This document shows, piece after piece, positions 1-13,500 of a stretch of DNA of 64,000 nucleotides. The position numbers were made by a program, and so were the translations under genes. Source of the stretch: Halisarca cf. caerulea (taxonomy: Eukaryota; Porifera; Demospongiae; Chondrillida; Halisarcidae); assembly GCA_963170055.1 (NCBI GenBank), contig CAUJGJ010000371.1, forward strand, positions 2,681,011-2,745,010, written 5' to 3'. A model generated the notes under the pieces. The model was not told the origin of the DNA. It saw only the letters and a list, made by a program, of their open reading frames with translations, and made no database searches. Position 1 is the stretch's first letter, and every line of letters starts with the position of its first letter.

Positions 1-116
1 TGTTTACGTGTATGTGTGTGTGTGTGTATGACTGTGCGTGTGACTGGTGTGAACATGTGTACATGTGTATGTGTGTATATGTGTATGTGTGTGACTGCGG
101 TGTGTGTGTGTGTTCG

Positions 117-186
<70 letters not shown>

Positions 187-189
187 TGT

Positions 190-255
<66 letters not shown>

Positions 256-355
256 TTCATGTTTGTCTGTGGGTACATTTGGGTGTGTGTGGTGTTTGTA
301 CACGTGTGTGTGCATGTGTGTGTGTGTGTGTGTTTATTTGTGTTTGTGTGTGTGT

Positions 356-412
<57 letters not shown>

Positions 413-437
413 TGTAGTATGTGCATGTGTGTGTTAA

Positions 438-477
<40 letters not shown>

Positions 478-600
478 TGTTTGTGTGTGTGTGTGATTAG
501 CGTGTACATGTGTACACATACATGTATCTGTGTATATGTGTGAGAGAGTGAGATGTGTGTGTGCGTGTGTGTGTGCGTACGTGTGTGTACTGTGAAGTAC
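1..600. repeat. TG-rich microsatellite array
   Basis: Long imperfect (TG)n with interruptions. All open frames here are Cys-Val or Thr-His low-complexity translations and are not genes. No other content is seen before exon 1. Confidence 0.95.
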
Positions 601-759
601 ACGAGGTGCTTAATAATTTATATAGGTAAGTACGGTATTATTTTGATATGGTGAGGGTATAAATGTTTCGAGGTGCTTACTAAGATTTAGTACTGAGCTA
701 ATACCTGAGCATACCAGACCAGAGCCTTTCCCGTTCGCCCGGGACGTCAGTCCCCGAAA

Positions 760-1152
760 ATGGCCGAGCGCGGATTGGGTCGGCTACGCCAGACTAGGTG
801 CATGTATAATCTGATTTCAAGAATCAATATGGCTTCACCTGTAGGTTTTAGCAGAGGAATAGTTGAGGCAGTTTTACGGGAATATTACAGTAACTTAGTT
901 CAAGATCTTCAGGTGGAGAAAATTGTAAACTTGTTATTTTCTAAGAATCTGGTAAATTTTGAGTTAAAAGAGGAACTTGTCCCGAAAAGTGGACAATCGC
1001 GATCTGCCCGGAATGGTATGTTACTGGATCACATGATTAGAAGTTGGACTTGGGAGTCTTTGGAGACTTTCTGTGGCATCCTGCTGGAAAGTAGTAAATC
1101 CGAAAGTGTACCTAGGCACGAAGAATGGGCCACTAAGCTGAAAATAAAATTG
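760..1152 (+). CDS. Exon 1: CARD domain
   Basis: The exon gives 131 residues. From about residue 31 the pattern of short amphipathic helices matches a caspase recruitment domain: a first helix with VEAVLREYY, the segment IVNLLFSKNLVNFELKEEL, then ARNGMLLDHMIRSWTWESLETF and a final helix ending in WATKLKIKL. This is the usual CARD layout of hydrophobic helices with a charged E/R face. The donor TTG/GTGAGT lies at 1152/1153, and a transposon begins at 1160, seven bases into the intron. Assignment rests on pattern recognition only; another death-fold class (DD, DED) is the main alternative. Confidence 0.68.
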
Positions 1153-4100
1153 GTGAGTGCAGGGGCGTAGCCAGAAATTTCAGAAGCCTTTAAGGAGGTT
1201 TCCGACTCTAAATGAGAGAAGCTGAGCTGATTTGTATTACTGTATAGCAGGGAATTGTTTACACCAGTATACTTTCTGATATGTATTTTGAAAATCACTG
1301 GGAAAGAAATGACTAAGGTCACTGTAAAGTGTTGCCTCCACTTTCATCTCCTACCACTGGTGTATCAACAGAAGCAAATTTAAAATAGGATTGATGTTTC
1401 AAATATTTGGCTATCATAGTCAAAACACATAGCTGCTCTAGTTGAATGTGTATCTTGAAATAGTTGCTGGTATTTAGCCTCTAGAAGCCATCCAAAGTTT
1501 CCTGGTGATATAGAAAACTGAAATAAAGTATCTCTAGTCCCCATGCCAAGCTTATGTTGTGTAATTTATCTGCTATCATCGCCTTGTACGTGGGTCACAG
1601 CATAATTGCGAGCATATAGTGAGTTTTTGGGGCGAGTCTAAGCGAGCCCCACACTAACGGTATAACAATAATAATATTTATAAGCAAAACGTGTACACAG
1701 TGCATACACAGAACTAGGACCAAATCGTTTCAGTTATACGGACTACACTTAAAATAATTCAGTAGAGTGAATCTGTGTTGCTGATGCTCTTGAGCTTCTT
1801 TCCCCATGGATGTACATGATGGATGTGCGGAGAAAGGCAAAAGAGATTTTGCATCGAATCCATGCAATGACTTGGCTATATGGTAGACCCTTCTCACTGA
1901 TCGTGGGTGCTAGATGACTGTAGTGGTGGTAATGGGTGCCATTCCTTCAGTGGTCGACATTACAAGTGGTGTAAACATGCCATGCTCTACTTCAAGCACT
2001 CTTCTCATACTGCCTTTTCTTTTCTTTCTCATATGCTTTCGGTAGACTGACAACAAATTGGTAGATGAACAATTTGATCTGGCGCGAGGGTTAAAATCCA
2101 TATAATGTCAAAGAATGACCTTTCAAATTGTCCTCCCCATACACCTCTTGCCGACACATCCAAGCGTCTTCACAATTTGCTAAACTTGCTGTGAGATCCC
2201 TCACTTAGTTGTGACAAATAATGGGATAGCCACCAGTAGGGTGGACAACGCATGTTCCACATTGAAGATACTTCCACACTTGCAATGGGATGGTACACAG
2301 GATAACAGTAGATCGTAGCGAAGAGCAATAGCATCTCTGAATTTGAATTTGTGAAGAGAAAAATTTATGCTGATCTAAACTGAGGGAGAGTGGTTAGCTA
2401 GATTGATGCTCCTTTTTCTTGGGATAGCTGCATACAGTGTTGCAAAGATGATGTCTTAGTGTAAGCTCAGTGATCTTCTGCTTCAGCATGGAGGATTTCT
2501 TTTCTTTGCTTCGGATTTTTCTATTTGCTATCACAATCTGTGTATCCTTCTCCTGGTTCCTCTACCAGTTGGCGATCAAGAACGCCTATGTCTTCCGGTG
2601 CTACTTCCATGGCTGTATATATGACATTTTGTGTTACCTTTTGGCCCAGAATGTACAACCGATCAAATAGATTTGTTTGGGCATCAGCTTCATTCTGGAC
2701 GACAAAATGACTTCCAAAGGATCACAACTCTCACAGCTGAGCTACAGACCTCTTCGAACGAACGCCAAAGCCCTCGTCTGAGGACTAAATGCCGATATCC
2801 CAGTTCACAATTGTATCCATTCTACAGGCTGCCATACATTATATAAACACTTAGACTGATTTTAGATTCATTTGAAAGTCTAACTAAAACTTATCTATCT
2901 AGAGAAATAAAATGACTCACTTTCTGCCTCTTGGTGCCAAATAGCTCTGTTGTAGAAAAGCAATCAACACATTAAAGTACAGAACTATGCCATATCTTGG
3001 GACGATTTTTTATTTGTGGAAATTGGTCTTTGCTTTTGGCAGGGTTCTGGCTGCGATTTTGTCAGCCATCTTGGTTGACATGTTCTGCCACGTGACAGTC
3101 ATGTGTATGTGACGTCGACGTTGACCAACTAGCCTATCACTTCGACCCTAGCACTGTCTAGCAAGTACTGCCCTTTGTGTACATCTAGTTAGGTTAGCAA
3201 TAATAACATTATGACATCATATGACTACTCAATAATAAAATGGCCAGCCATCGTGCGATGTGATTTTAGACAGTACAGCTCTTGAGACGGGGATTAAAAC
3301 GTTCAATATAAACAACTAAACGTTTCTAAGATTTAACACATGCATGGCTAAAAGTGGCTTCAGACATATAATCCAAGCATTAGATTCAACTGTATTTAAT
3401 GCCTGGACAAGATTGCTACTCTGCAATATTTGCAAATGTGCCAGTTTGTGATTTAAGAATAGTTCTGAAGGGGTTTTACTGAAACCCTTAGACAACTTGC
3501 TGGCAACACCCCTGGAGTACATGAATAAAGCAGGGCTGTTATGACGAATTCCCTACAGTTTTGTTGTTCCAGACAGACATAATTAATATAATTTTGATAT
3601 ACTGTTTATACTGTATCCACTCTAAAAATTTGTCATTCCAATTTTTGTCAGGCACAATGAACCGCTATTTCCTTACTCTAATGATGGATGACAAATACTT
3701 GGTGCTCTAATTTTCGGTGTTTTACTCTAATTTTTGTCACTGACCGCAAGTAATTTACCCAGACTTCCCATAGTAATTTTAACGATTTGTTATGACTAAC
3801 AAATGAGCAAACAAATGACAAAGGGCGAACGAATGCGGAATGAATATGCAAATGAGCGCTTGAACCCATGACATCATAATATAACGTTTTAAAAAAATTT
3901 GCAACTTTTATGAAGACGTTATCACTTCTACATGGTGAGCGATTCTTCGGATTCTTCCACAAGTTGGCAAAATTAGTTCATTTTCCTCGAAATGAACTAA
4001 ACGAAATTTCATAATCCTTGGCTATCTCGCTGCATGTCGATGAAGTCCAGGATAGCACGCGCCTGATGGGCTTTCTGCCAATTCCCGCTTTTCTGGTAAT

Positions 4101-6814
4101 GGTACGGGATCATTAACTTTCTTCAGGAAATATGATATCCCAGGCTTCATAATGTGGCGGCCTTTTGATGCTAGTAGATTCACGATCTGAGAATGGGACT
4201 TGCCCACCTCTTGAGCACCATGTTGTATTGCGGTTGTGACGTCAGAAAACGTCATTGGTAGCATCTTGCTGATTGTTTGTATGGAAGGGATACGGCTGCG
4301 CAACTTGGAAGCACTTTTTAACCATAGAGAATGGCACGAATAAGACGATACTAGTTTTAGTGACAAACTAGTACACAACTATTGCTACTACTGTGTGTGT
4401 AATATGTATGACTTAAATCCTGTACTTTTGTGACCTTGCTAAGTAAACACAAAGGAAGTTGAAAGGCTTTTGTTAACTTTTAAAGGCATATCGGACAGAT
4501 ATGCCTTAATGTATGTAGGGAGAACCCTGTTATTGGATAGATTGAGGACATGCTTTTAGAACCACATACGGTGCTTTTCATAATAAACTGGATGATGGCC
4601 AGCAGTCAGACGGTTGAGTGCCCACTGTTCATCTGGGTGATGATTGCTTCCTGACCAGGCATTGATCGTCGAGCTCGAATAAGCAGTGGGCCGAAGATAG
4701 TAACAAGGATCACATGATGTATGTTTAGTCATGAAAGCCTTGTCGACTAGAAGAGATAGAAACTTCGATTTCCCCTTCTACAGCTCTCATTTTAGGACAT
4801 TTTGCTGTTCTTTGTAGGCAGATGTCTGTTAACCGAGGGGTCCTCAACTCCTTGGAATCTTGTACGTTCCACTTAGAATCCCACTTGGAATTTTGGAATC
4901 TTATACAGAATCCCGGAATCTTGGCCAGTGAAAATCTAATACGGAATCCCTCAGAATCCGATACAGAATATTGTAGAATTTTATGGAATCTTGTGGAATC
5001 TTTAAAGATTCTGGAATCTCATACACCATTTTACTTAGTGGCAGACACCTCGCTATTAACTGAAATTTGCTACCAATTTCCTTGAAAGTGGCTCCTGTTT
5101 TTGGCTGGTGAGTCTCTTCAGTCCCTATGCATAACGTTCTCACAGCAGGCGACTCTCAACTTTGTAACTGCTTCTAATACGAAGCTATCGCTGCTGCCAG
5201 TAACTTTCGAGCAGTTGAACTTTCGGTGCAGATCATCAGTGGACACTTCTGGATAAGTTTACGCCCTTACTTTCACGAGTAGAACAACTTGCGCTACATA
5301 GCTGCAGATAATTTTGAGGACTTCTTGTTTAAACTTACGAAATGTTCATGATGTAATTCTGTCCACTTGCATGGCGACCGCTCTTAAGTGACTGTCCGTT
5401 GACCCCTACGTGACCGCCTACTGAGCATTGACTGCCCACTATTCGACTGTCGGTTGGAGCGCCAGTCATCGTCCAGTTTATTATAAAAAGTACCGTATTG
5501 ACCATCGTGTTTTCTGTGCGAGACACTTGCAATGAATATTTCTTCAAGTTTTCAAGTTTTGTGAGCATTCTGGTACTGGTCCAGGATAATTATTATGTGC
5601 TCCTAATGTCACCTGCAGAGCTTTTGGTGCATGTAGGATTGTAGGCAATGACTCATTGAGCAGTGACTACACATTTAACATTTCCATACATATTGCTTAC
5701 TCTATAGTATTTCAACTGGATATTGTCGATTGAAATGTTTTGATAATATCTTCCTACACCGGGAGTGTGTATTTTGGCCTGCTTTTCTGTTGAAAAAATG
5801 GCTGACAAATGTGTGCATTATTTGTCACGTGAATAATTCATAAGTAATAGTGCAGCAATGCCATAATATTTTTTCAATATGTATACGTCTTTGGTAAAGG
5901 ACATGTTGAACCCTAGACAGCAACTTAAGAACATGAGGTAAATTCTCATTTACTACCTCTTGTATTAGTTTCATCACGTGACAGACATGCAACATGCACA
6001 AGCCGTTTGAATCACATTACATTCTCAAGCATTTTATTGATTGTTATGGCATGATATCATTTCAGCACCAGGTCCGGCAGTTATCTTCAGTGCAACCTGC
6101 CATCTGTGGTGATCAAACATCATCCACTCAAGCAGTGGAAAGTGTTCCAGGTACTTATTGTTTTATTTTTCATGTATTCATACATTGATTTTGCATTACC
6201 TCCAATATTATAATATACGTTATATCATGGTTTGACATGTTATATCCAGTGTCATTAGAATGACATAGTGTATCCAGTATTATTGGAAAGATTCTGAAGT
6301 TTATTGCCAGTTCCATTTCTAGTCTGGATATAGCCTGCTATAGACTATATATATATATTTATTTCCCACTGCGTGGGCGGTATCTATTATCTTCAAAGAG
6401 ACCACCTTGGGTATATTCGCGATATACCGGGGTTTATCAATGACCCCAATTCATATACCCTGTTTTTTTAAGTGACGATATTTGATAACTGCCTTGTCAA
6501 CAGGACGATGCAACAGCAGTACCCTGCTGTACGTACAATGTATACTAAGCCTACTAAGAAGTTCGCATTGTTCTTTTTAGGAACGTTTTTATCTACACCT
6601 ATCGTTTCAGACCCCATTGTGACGTTTGCAGTCTTTTAGGAGAGTAGTAGTCCCTCCGAACAGAGCAATCGCGAATTCTTCTAACCTTTCGATGACGACC
6701 GTCACTGATGAAGGACTAAAGCGAACTTTTAGAAAGAAGCATGTGCTCCAGTAAGTTGTTTTCACGCCGTAGTATTCCGTAGCTGTCTTCCCTCGAATTA
6801 AGTTAAAAGCTTAA

Positions 6815-6862
<48 letters not shown>

Positions 6863-7612
6863 TTATACCCTTCTTTTGCTGGGTACATGGGGAATATACT
6901 AAGTGTTAGGTGTTGATACACGAGGGCACAGCCCGAGTGTTAATCAGTACCTAGCACTTAGTATATTCCCATGTATGCAGCAAAAGTGGGGTATCATTAA
7001 TATAGATCCCACTTGAAAGGAGGATTTTGCTCGCAGGGAAGGTACTTCAGTGTTAAACTCAAGCCAAACGACGGTTATTATCTTTACAACTCTCCTTTTC
7101 AGTGATGAACCTTGCGTCTACGCCGAATACTGGATACGCATGCGCAGCAAATGTAATGCAAGAGATAACGCTTTTAACTTAATTCGAGGGAAGACAGCTA
7201 CGGAATACTACGGTGTGAAAACAAAACTTACTGGAGCACATGTTTCTTTCTAAAAGTTCGCTTTAGTCTTCATCCGTGACGGTCATCATTGAAAGGTTAG
7301 AATTCGCGATTGCTCCGTTCGTAGGGACTACTGCTCTCCTAAAAGACTACAAACGTCGCAACGAGGTCTGAAACGATAGGTGTAGATAAAAATGTTCCTA
7401 AAAAAAGAACAATGCGAACTTCTTAGTAGGCTTAGTATACATTGTACGTACAGCAGGGTACTGCTGTTGCATCGTCCTGTTGACAAGGCAGTTATCAAAT
7501 ATCGTCACTTAAAAAAACAGGGTATATGAATTGGGGTCATTGATAAACCCCGGTATATCGCGAATATACCCAAGGTGGTCTCTTTGAAGATAATAGATAC
7601 CGCCCACGCAGT

Positions 7613-7684
<72 letters not shown>

Positions 7685-8091
7685 ATATGCTCTAATTTTT
7701 GCGTCATTCCAATTATTCACCATGGGCTCCAAAAGGGATGAAAAGCATTCTAATTGATGACAAAATAGCATGTGTTCTAATCCTACGTCAGAGACCCTAA
7801 TTATTCACCACGCAGGGTGGCCGCCTTCGTTCTGCCATTTGTTGTGCCATTGATATACTGGAGAAACCACTGTTCCATCGTTTATATTTAACCATTTTAA
7901 ATGGTTTTTATACACTCTTATATATATAAACTGGTATATAGACTGCTATTTGCCTCCTTAATTGCATGTATAGTCACAGGTATGAAAAGGCAAAGTAACA
8001 TTCTGGGCTATATGGGACTACTTCAATACTGACAAAGCTAAATCTGTGCTGACAACTATATGGACACTGATTTTCGACTTATGCAATGCCT

Positions 8092-8179
<88 letters not shown>

Positions 8180-10289
8180 ACCATAACACCAACCTTCAGT
8201 AAAGAGACAGCAGAAGAATTTTTTAAGTCCACATACAAGGCCATGCCCAAATCATTCAGCCGTCCTGATTGGATGCCAGATGCTCCTCCTCCACAAGTAC
8301 CTTTTGAACATGGAGAAATCACTGCTGAAGAGATTCAACATGTCATAAAGAAGTGCAAGGCATCCCCCACCCCAAGCCCTGTTGATCAGGTTCATTATCG
8401 TGTGCTTAAGAACTGCCCCTCACTTATGCCAGCCCTGCTTAAACTATTCAATACTTGTTGGTCTACCTCATTAGTACCATCACAGTGGAAAGTTGGTGTT
8501 TTGCACCTTCTTGGGAAGGCATCCGCTGAATCAGATCCCAGTTCTCCGAGCAATTTCAGGCCCATTGCCTTAACATCCTGTGTGGGTAAACTATATACCT
8601 CTGTGCTCAAAAGACGCTGGATGTACTTCATGACAGAAAACAAGTACCTGAATACTACCATGCAGAAGGCATTTGTTGACGGTATCTCTGGATGCACTGA
8701 GCAGCACATCAAACTCCTCTCCATTATTGAAGAGGCTTGCAAAAAGCACAAGGCATTAGTGGTTTGCTGATTGGATCTGGCAAATGCCTACGGAAGTGTA
8801 CAGCACAACTTGATTCAGTATTCCCTTAGACACTACCATGTCCCGGACCAGATGATTGCTGCAGTATCCAACTTGTATCAAGGTCTTGTTGGAATCATCC
8901 GAGCCAAGGAGTGGACCACAGAGCCTTTCCCCCTGCAGATTGATGTCTACCAAGGTGATCCATTATCTGTCATAATTTTCAACACTGTCATAAACACCTT
9001 GGTGGACAGTATATCTCAGTCTCTACACCATCTCGGCTACTCATTGTCTGGATCCAATTATCATTGCAACCTGCTCCAGTATGCTGACGACACATCGCTT
9101 CTTGCCCATGGACCAGCTGCCTGTCGAGCTTTGTTGGAGTGCACAGAAAGATGGTTGAAATGGTCTGGGATGAGGCCAAAAATTCCCAGATGTTGCACTT
9201 TAGCTGTGGAAGCGTCTACTGGTAGATTCTATGATCCCAAATTGACCCTTTGTGGTCAAAATATCCCATTCATTGGCAACACCACCTTTCGGGTTTAGGT
9301 GCACCCGTGTCTGTCCAAAACATACAGGAGAAGGTCAGGTCAGATATAGTCACTAAACTGGAAAGCAGGTTGTCCCAGGTTGATACAACATTGGTAACTT
9401 GCCGACAGAAACTCCGACTGTACAGAGATGCTATTTGCCCAAGGCTAACATGGGACCTACCCATCACTGACTATCCTATCTCTTGGATCGAGAAGAATTT
9501 AGATTCTCTAATCACTAGGTATCTTAAGCAGTGGACAGGTCTTGCTAGGCCAGCTAATACCAGTCGCTTGTTCCTCCCCAAGTCTTTGGGCGGTTTTGAG
9601 GTCCCGCTCATATCAACCATGTACAAGAAGCTACAGTGTGTAAAGGCAGCTACCTTGATGTTCTCCAGGGACCCACTTGTTGCACACCTTGCCACAAAGA
9701 CAACACTCAGAGAAGCCTCAGCCACAAGGCAAGTCTTCAAATCCTTCCACCAGGTGGTAGAGGCCATGCAAGAGAATCCTGGAGCTAACCGAAGGGTCAT
9801 TGCTGCTGCAGCCAAGGAGACGGTGATACAAACAGATATCCAAAGTCACCTGGAGCACTGTCAAAGTCTCTCCATACAGGGTCAAACAGTATGACAATTC
9901 CAGGACAGGGCTTCTGAGCTGTGGGCCCAGATAGTGATGAAGTGATGAGGTTTGCTCTGAACTCAGTCACCAATACCCTTACACACTCATAGCGTCTAGT
10001 GTAAGCGAAATTGGCAAAACGAAACACCCATTTAACTTAATTGTTTACTTAACCACCACTCTTTATTTAGAATTGATTAAGTAGTCTACTTTTATTTAGG
10101 CCTAAGCTTAGTCTGCTTGTATAGACAAAACTTTAGTGCATTTCTTGTGCTAACACTCGACTTATACTGTGCAGTGCTTTTGTAGAGTATCTTTGGCAGT
10201 GTCTAGATCATGTTAGCCCTCACTGTTCAACCTTATGTTCTTGTATTTGGATTCTGTGTTTGATAATAATAATGAATGGTGCAGAGAGC

Positions 10290-10320
<31 letters not shown>

Positions 10321-10359
10321 AGGGAGGGAGGGAGGGAGGGAGGGAGGGAGGGAGGGAGG

Positions 10360-10441
<82 letters not shown>

Positions 10442-10457
10442 GGAGAGAGGGAGAGAG

Positions 10458-10553
<96 letters not shown>

Positions 10554-13500
10554 AAAACGGTGGCTGAAACTGCCAAAAAGCAGCAAATTTTTTCAAAACT
10601 GCAACAAAGGCGAAAAGTACAAAACTGAAGGATAAAACTTCTTTGTAAATCCGATACCATTGTTGCAGAGATAAACCGTTATATTCGCAAGTAATTCGGG
10701 ATGAGGGGTGGCAGCCCCACGGTTTTTTTACCTGAATATCTTGTTCCAATCTTGTCTTTTTCATCTATTGCAACTTTGATATGCTTAAGTTTTAACCAAT
10801 TCAAAGTCAGTGTGTGAAAATTTCTCATAGTTATGTATTCGATTGTGCTCCAGAAAAGCTTGGTTAGCTTTAGAAGTGTTAGTTGCGATGAAAGCAAACC
10901 AATTTGCTTCAAGAATGATGGAAAAAGAATGAGCCACTATAGTGACTTGTCCATAATACTGGGTCAAGCTGGAAAAAGTGAACCCAAATAAAAGTTAAAA
11001 CTAAAAATCCAAGCAAAGTACAGTGTATGGACAATCATTGCATGCAAGAAATTCTATGAGTGAAAGTGGTATACAATCCCATCAGCAGCCATTTTTTCAT
11101 TTAACTTCGCAGATGAAAAGATTCATTGATCCCTTCGAACTGCAAAAACTGCAAAATTTATTAGCCTCGAAAATTTCCTGATGTATGATAATATTTTTTG
11201 CAGATGGATGTTAATTTTTGGACTCATTAATCTTCCCTCCTTTTATCCTAAGATAAGATTTCAAGTTTTATGTAGCATGAAACCTGTGAAAGTGTAAAGT
11301 AAAGGATAAAGTAATAGTTTTGTATGTGAGTGAATTATTTTTCCAATCAAATTTTAAGTATTGATTATGCTCTCACAGCAGTCCAACCCACCTCTGTCTA
11401 GGACCCAGTCCAACCCACCTCTGTCTAGCTCTATGCCCATCTAGCCTCATGTATGCCTGGTCCTATGCCCATCTAGCCCCATCTATGCCTAGCCTGTGCC
11501 AGTCTAGCACCATGTATACCTAGCCCTATACCTGTCTAGCCTGTATGTCTGTCCAGCTCTGTGCAACAGCTAACCCTACTTTTAGTCTTGTTCCCAACCC
11601 CACTTCTGCCTGCCATTTTTTTCAGGCAAGGAAGTGGATCTGGTAACTATGTCCATAATTCTTGGATTGAATCTGCAGATCCACTGAGACAATGAGATTG
11701 CAGGATTGCAAATATTAATGAGAATGTCACGCTTGACCTTGTGACCGACTCTTGGTGAAACTGCTTGAGAAAACAACAGTAACAGAAAAAGACCACCACT
11801 TACTACTACAGTGGTACCTGTTTTCAGAGACCACCCCATGGTTTCAAAAAAGTGGTCTCTCAAGACAGGTGGTCTCTCATTAGAGGTTCACCTAAAATGG
11901 GCATTATAATGATACTAAGTGTACTGAAGTCTTTTATATAAATGAGGACACGCTTTGAACCCTTTTATACCATCTTTTCTGCTCTCTAGGCAATTTTAAC
12001 CCATCTTTCTATCAGGGTTCTATCCAGTGGGGGGGGGGGGGGAAGCTTCCACCCCAAACTCCCTAGCTTCCACCCCAAAAAAAATTCCAACTGCAATGCA
12101 AATTACTATGGAGTAGGCCCTACTTGAGTGTCAAAGTTTACCTTGAATGGTCTAAAATGGCCTCAAATGCAACATTATATAACCTAAAAACCCAAATTTT
12201 CCCTAGGGAGGCATGCCTCCAGATCCCTCTAGTTAAGTATGTATACTACTGCACTCCATAATATATATGGGCATGCACACACACACACACACACACACAC
12301 GCGCGCGTGTGCATGCACACACACACATACACACATGTGTGCACATGTACGTATACATACAGGCACTCATTGTATTAGAAGGCCCTACTTGAGTGTGAAA
12401 ATTGGCCTTGAATGGTCTAAAATGGCCTCAAATGCAACATTATCTCACCTAAGAACTCAAATTTTCCCTGGGGGGGCATGCCCCCAGACCCTCCTAGTTT
12501 CATATGTATATATATACCCCTGCACTCCATATACATATCTGCATACATCTCGATTATCACTGCACTGTATGTGTTTTAGAGATGTCTAGGATACCACATA
12601 TACATACATGTACCTGCCCCCCTACTATACTTTGTAATTACCCCCCCCCTCCCCCATCATCCTGCTATATACATACAATACATGCATCAAATCTATGTGT
12701 ATATCTTGCGCGGCAGTCATTCACTGTAATACTCAAGCCGGCTTCCCCCCCAAAATTTTAATCCTAGATAGAACCCTGTTTCTATAAAGATAGGACACTT
12801 CCCTTTAATTTCCCTCAGTACACTAGCTCTAGCTGGCCCTAATCTATTATGAAATAGGAAATAAAATAGCCGCCCTTCGATATCTGCGCTTCCGATTGCA
12901 GCTAAAGAGCTTATGCGTTAACATCACTCTTTAGACGTGATGTCACACTTTCGAGTGGCAAGAATGCACGCACAAGGATAGACAATATCCCTTCTTTCGA
13001 TTATGACTGAACGCTCGACCGGAATATTCAAAATTTAAATCGAGAACTGCTATTCCACATTAGAAACAAAGATCACTATCTCCTTAAAAAGACACTAAAG
13101 GTAAATTTCGATATCCCCCCCCCCCCTCTCCGGTCTCTTTGCAATCACTCGGGGCAGATTCTAACCATACAGTTGTACTGAATAATAATGCGAGAGATCA
13201 AGGTTTGGCAACAATAATGGTCCGCATAATGATGCTATTCAGTAAAATCAAAAACTTACCTTTAGCATCTTTTTAAGGAGATAGCGATCTTTGTTTCTAA
13301 TGTGGGATAACAGTCTTCAATTAAATTTTGGATATTCTGGACGAGCGTTCAGTTATAATCAAAAGAAGGGATATTCTCTAACCTTGCACATGCATTCTTG
13401 CCACTCAGAAGTGTGACGTCACGTCTAAAGTGTGACGTCAAACGCATAAGCTCTATTTTTGTAACCTATTGAAGGCAAATAACACTTGCATTTGTGGAAG

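Noticed and set aside
4..519. Several long Cys-Val and Thr-His open frames
   Set aside because: They are translations of the TG microsatellite in different frames, with no coding bias or splice context.
4022..4378. 118-codon minus-strand frame resembling a transposase N-terminus
   Set aside because: Only a vague helix-turn-helix-like segment; no catalytic motif and no termini found, so not called as a gene.
10213..10764. Overlapping Ser-Leu, Arg-Glu and Glu-Gly frames over 100 codons
   Set aside because: They arise only from the GA/GGGA microsatellite.
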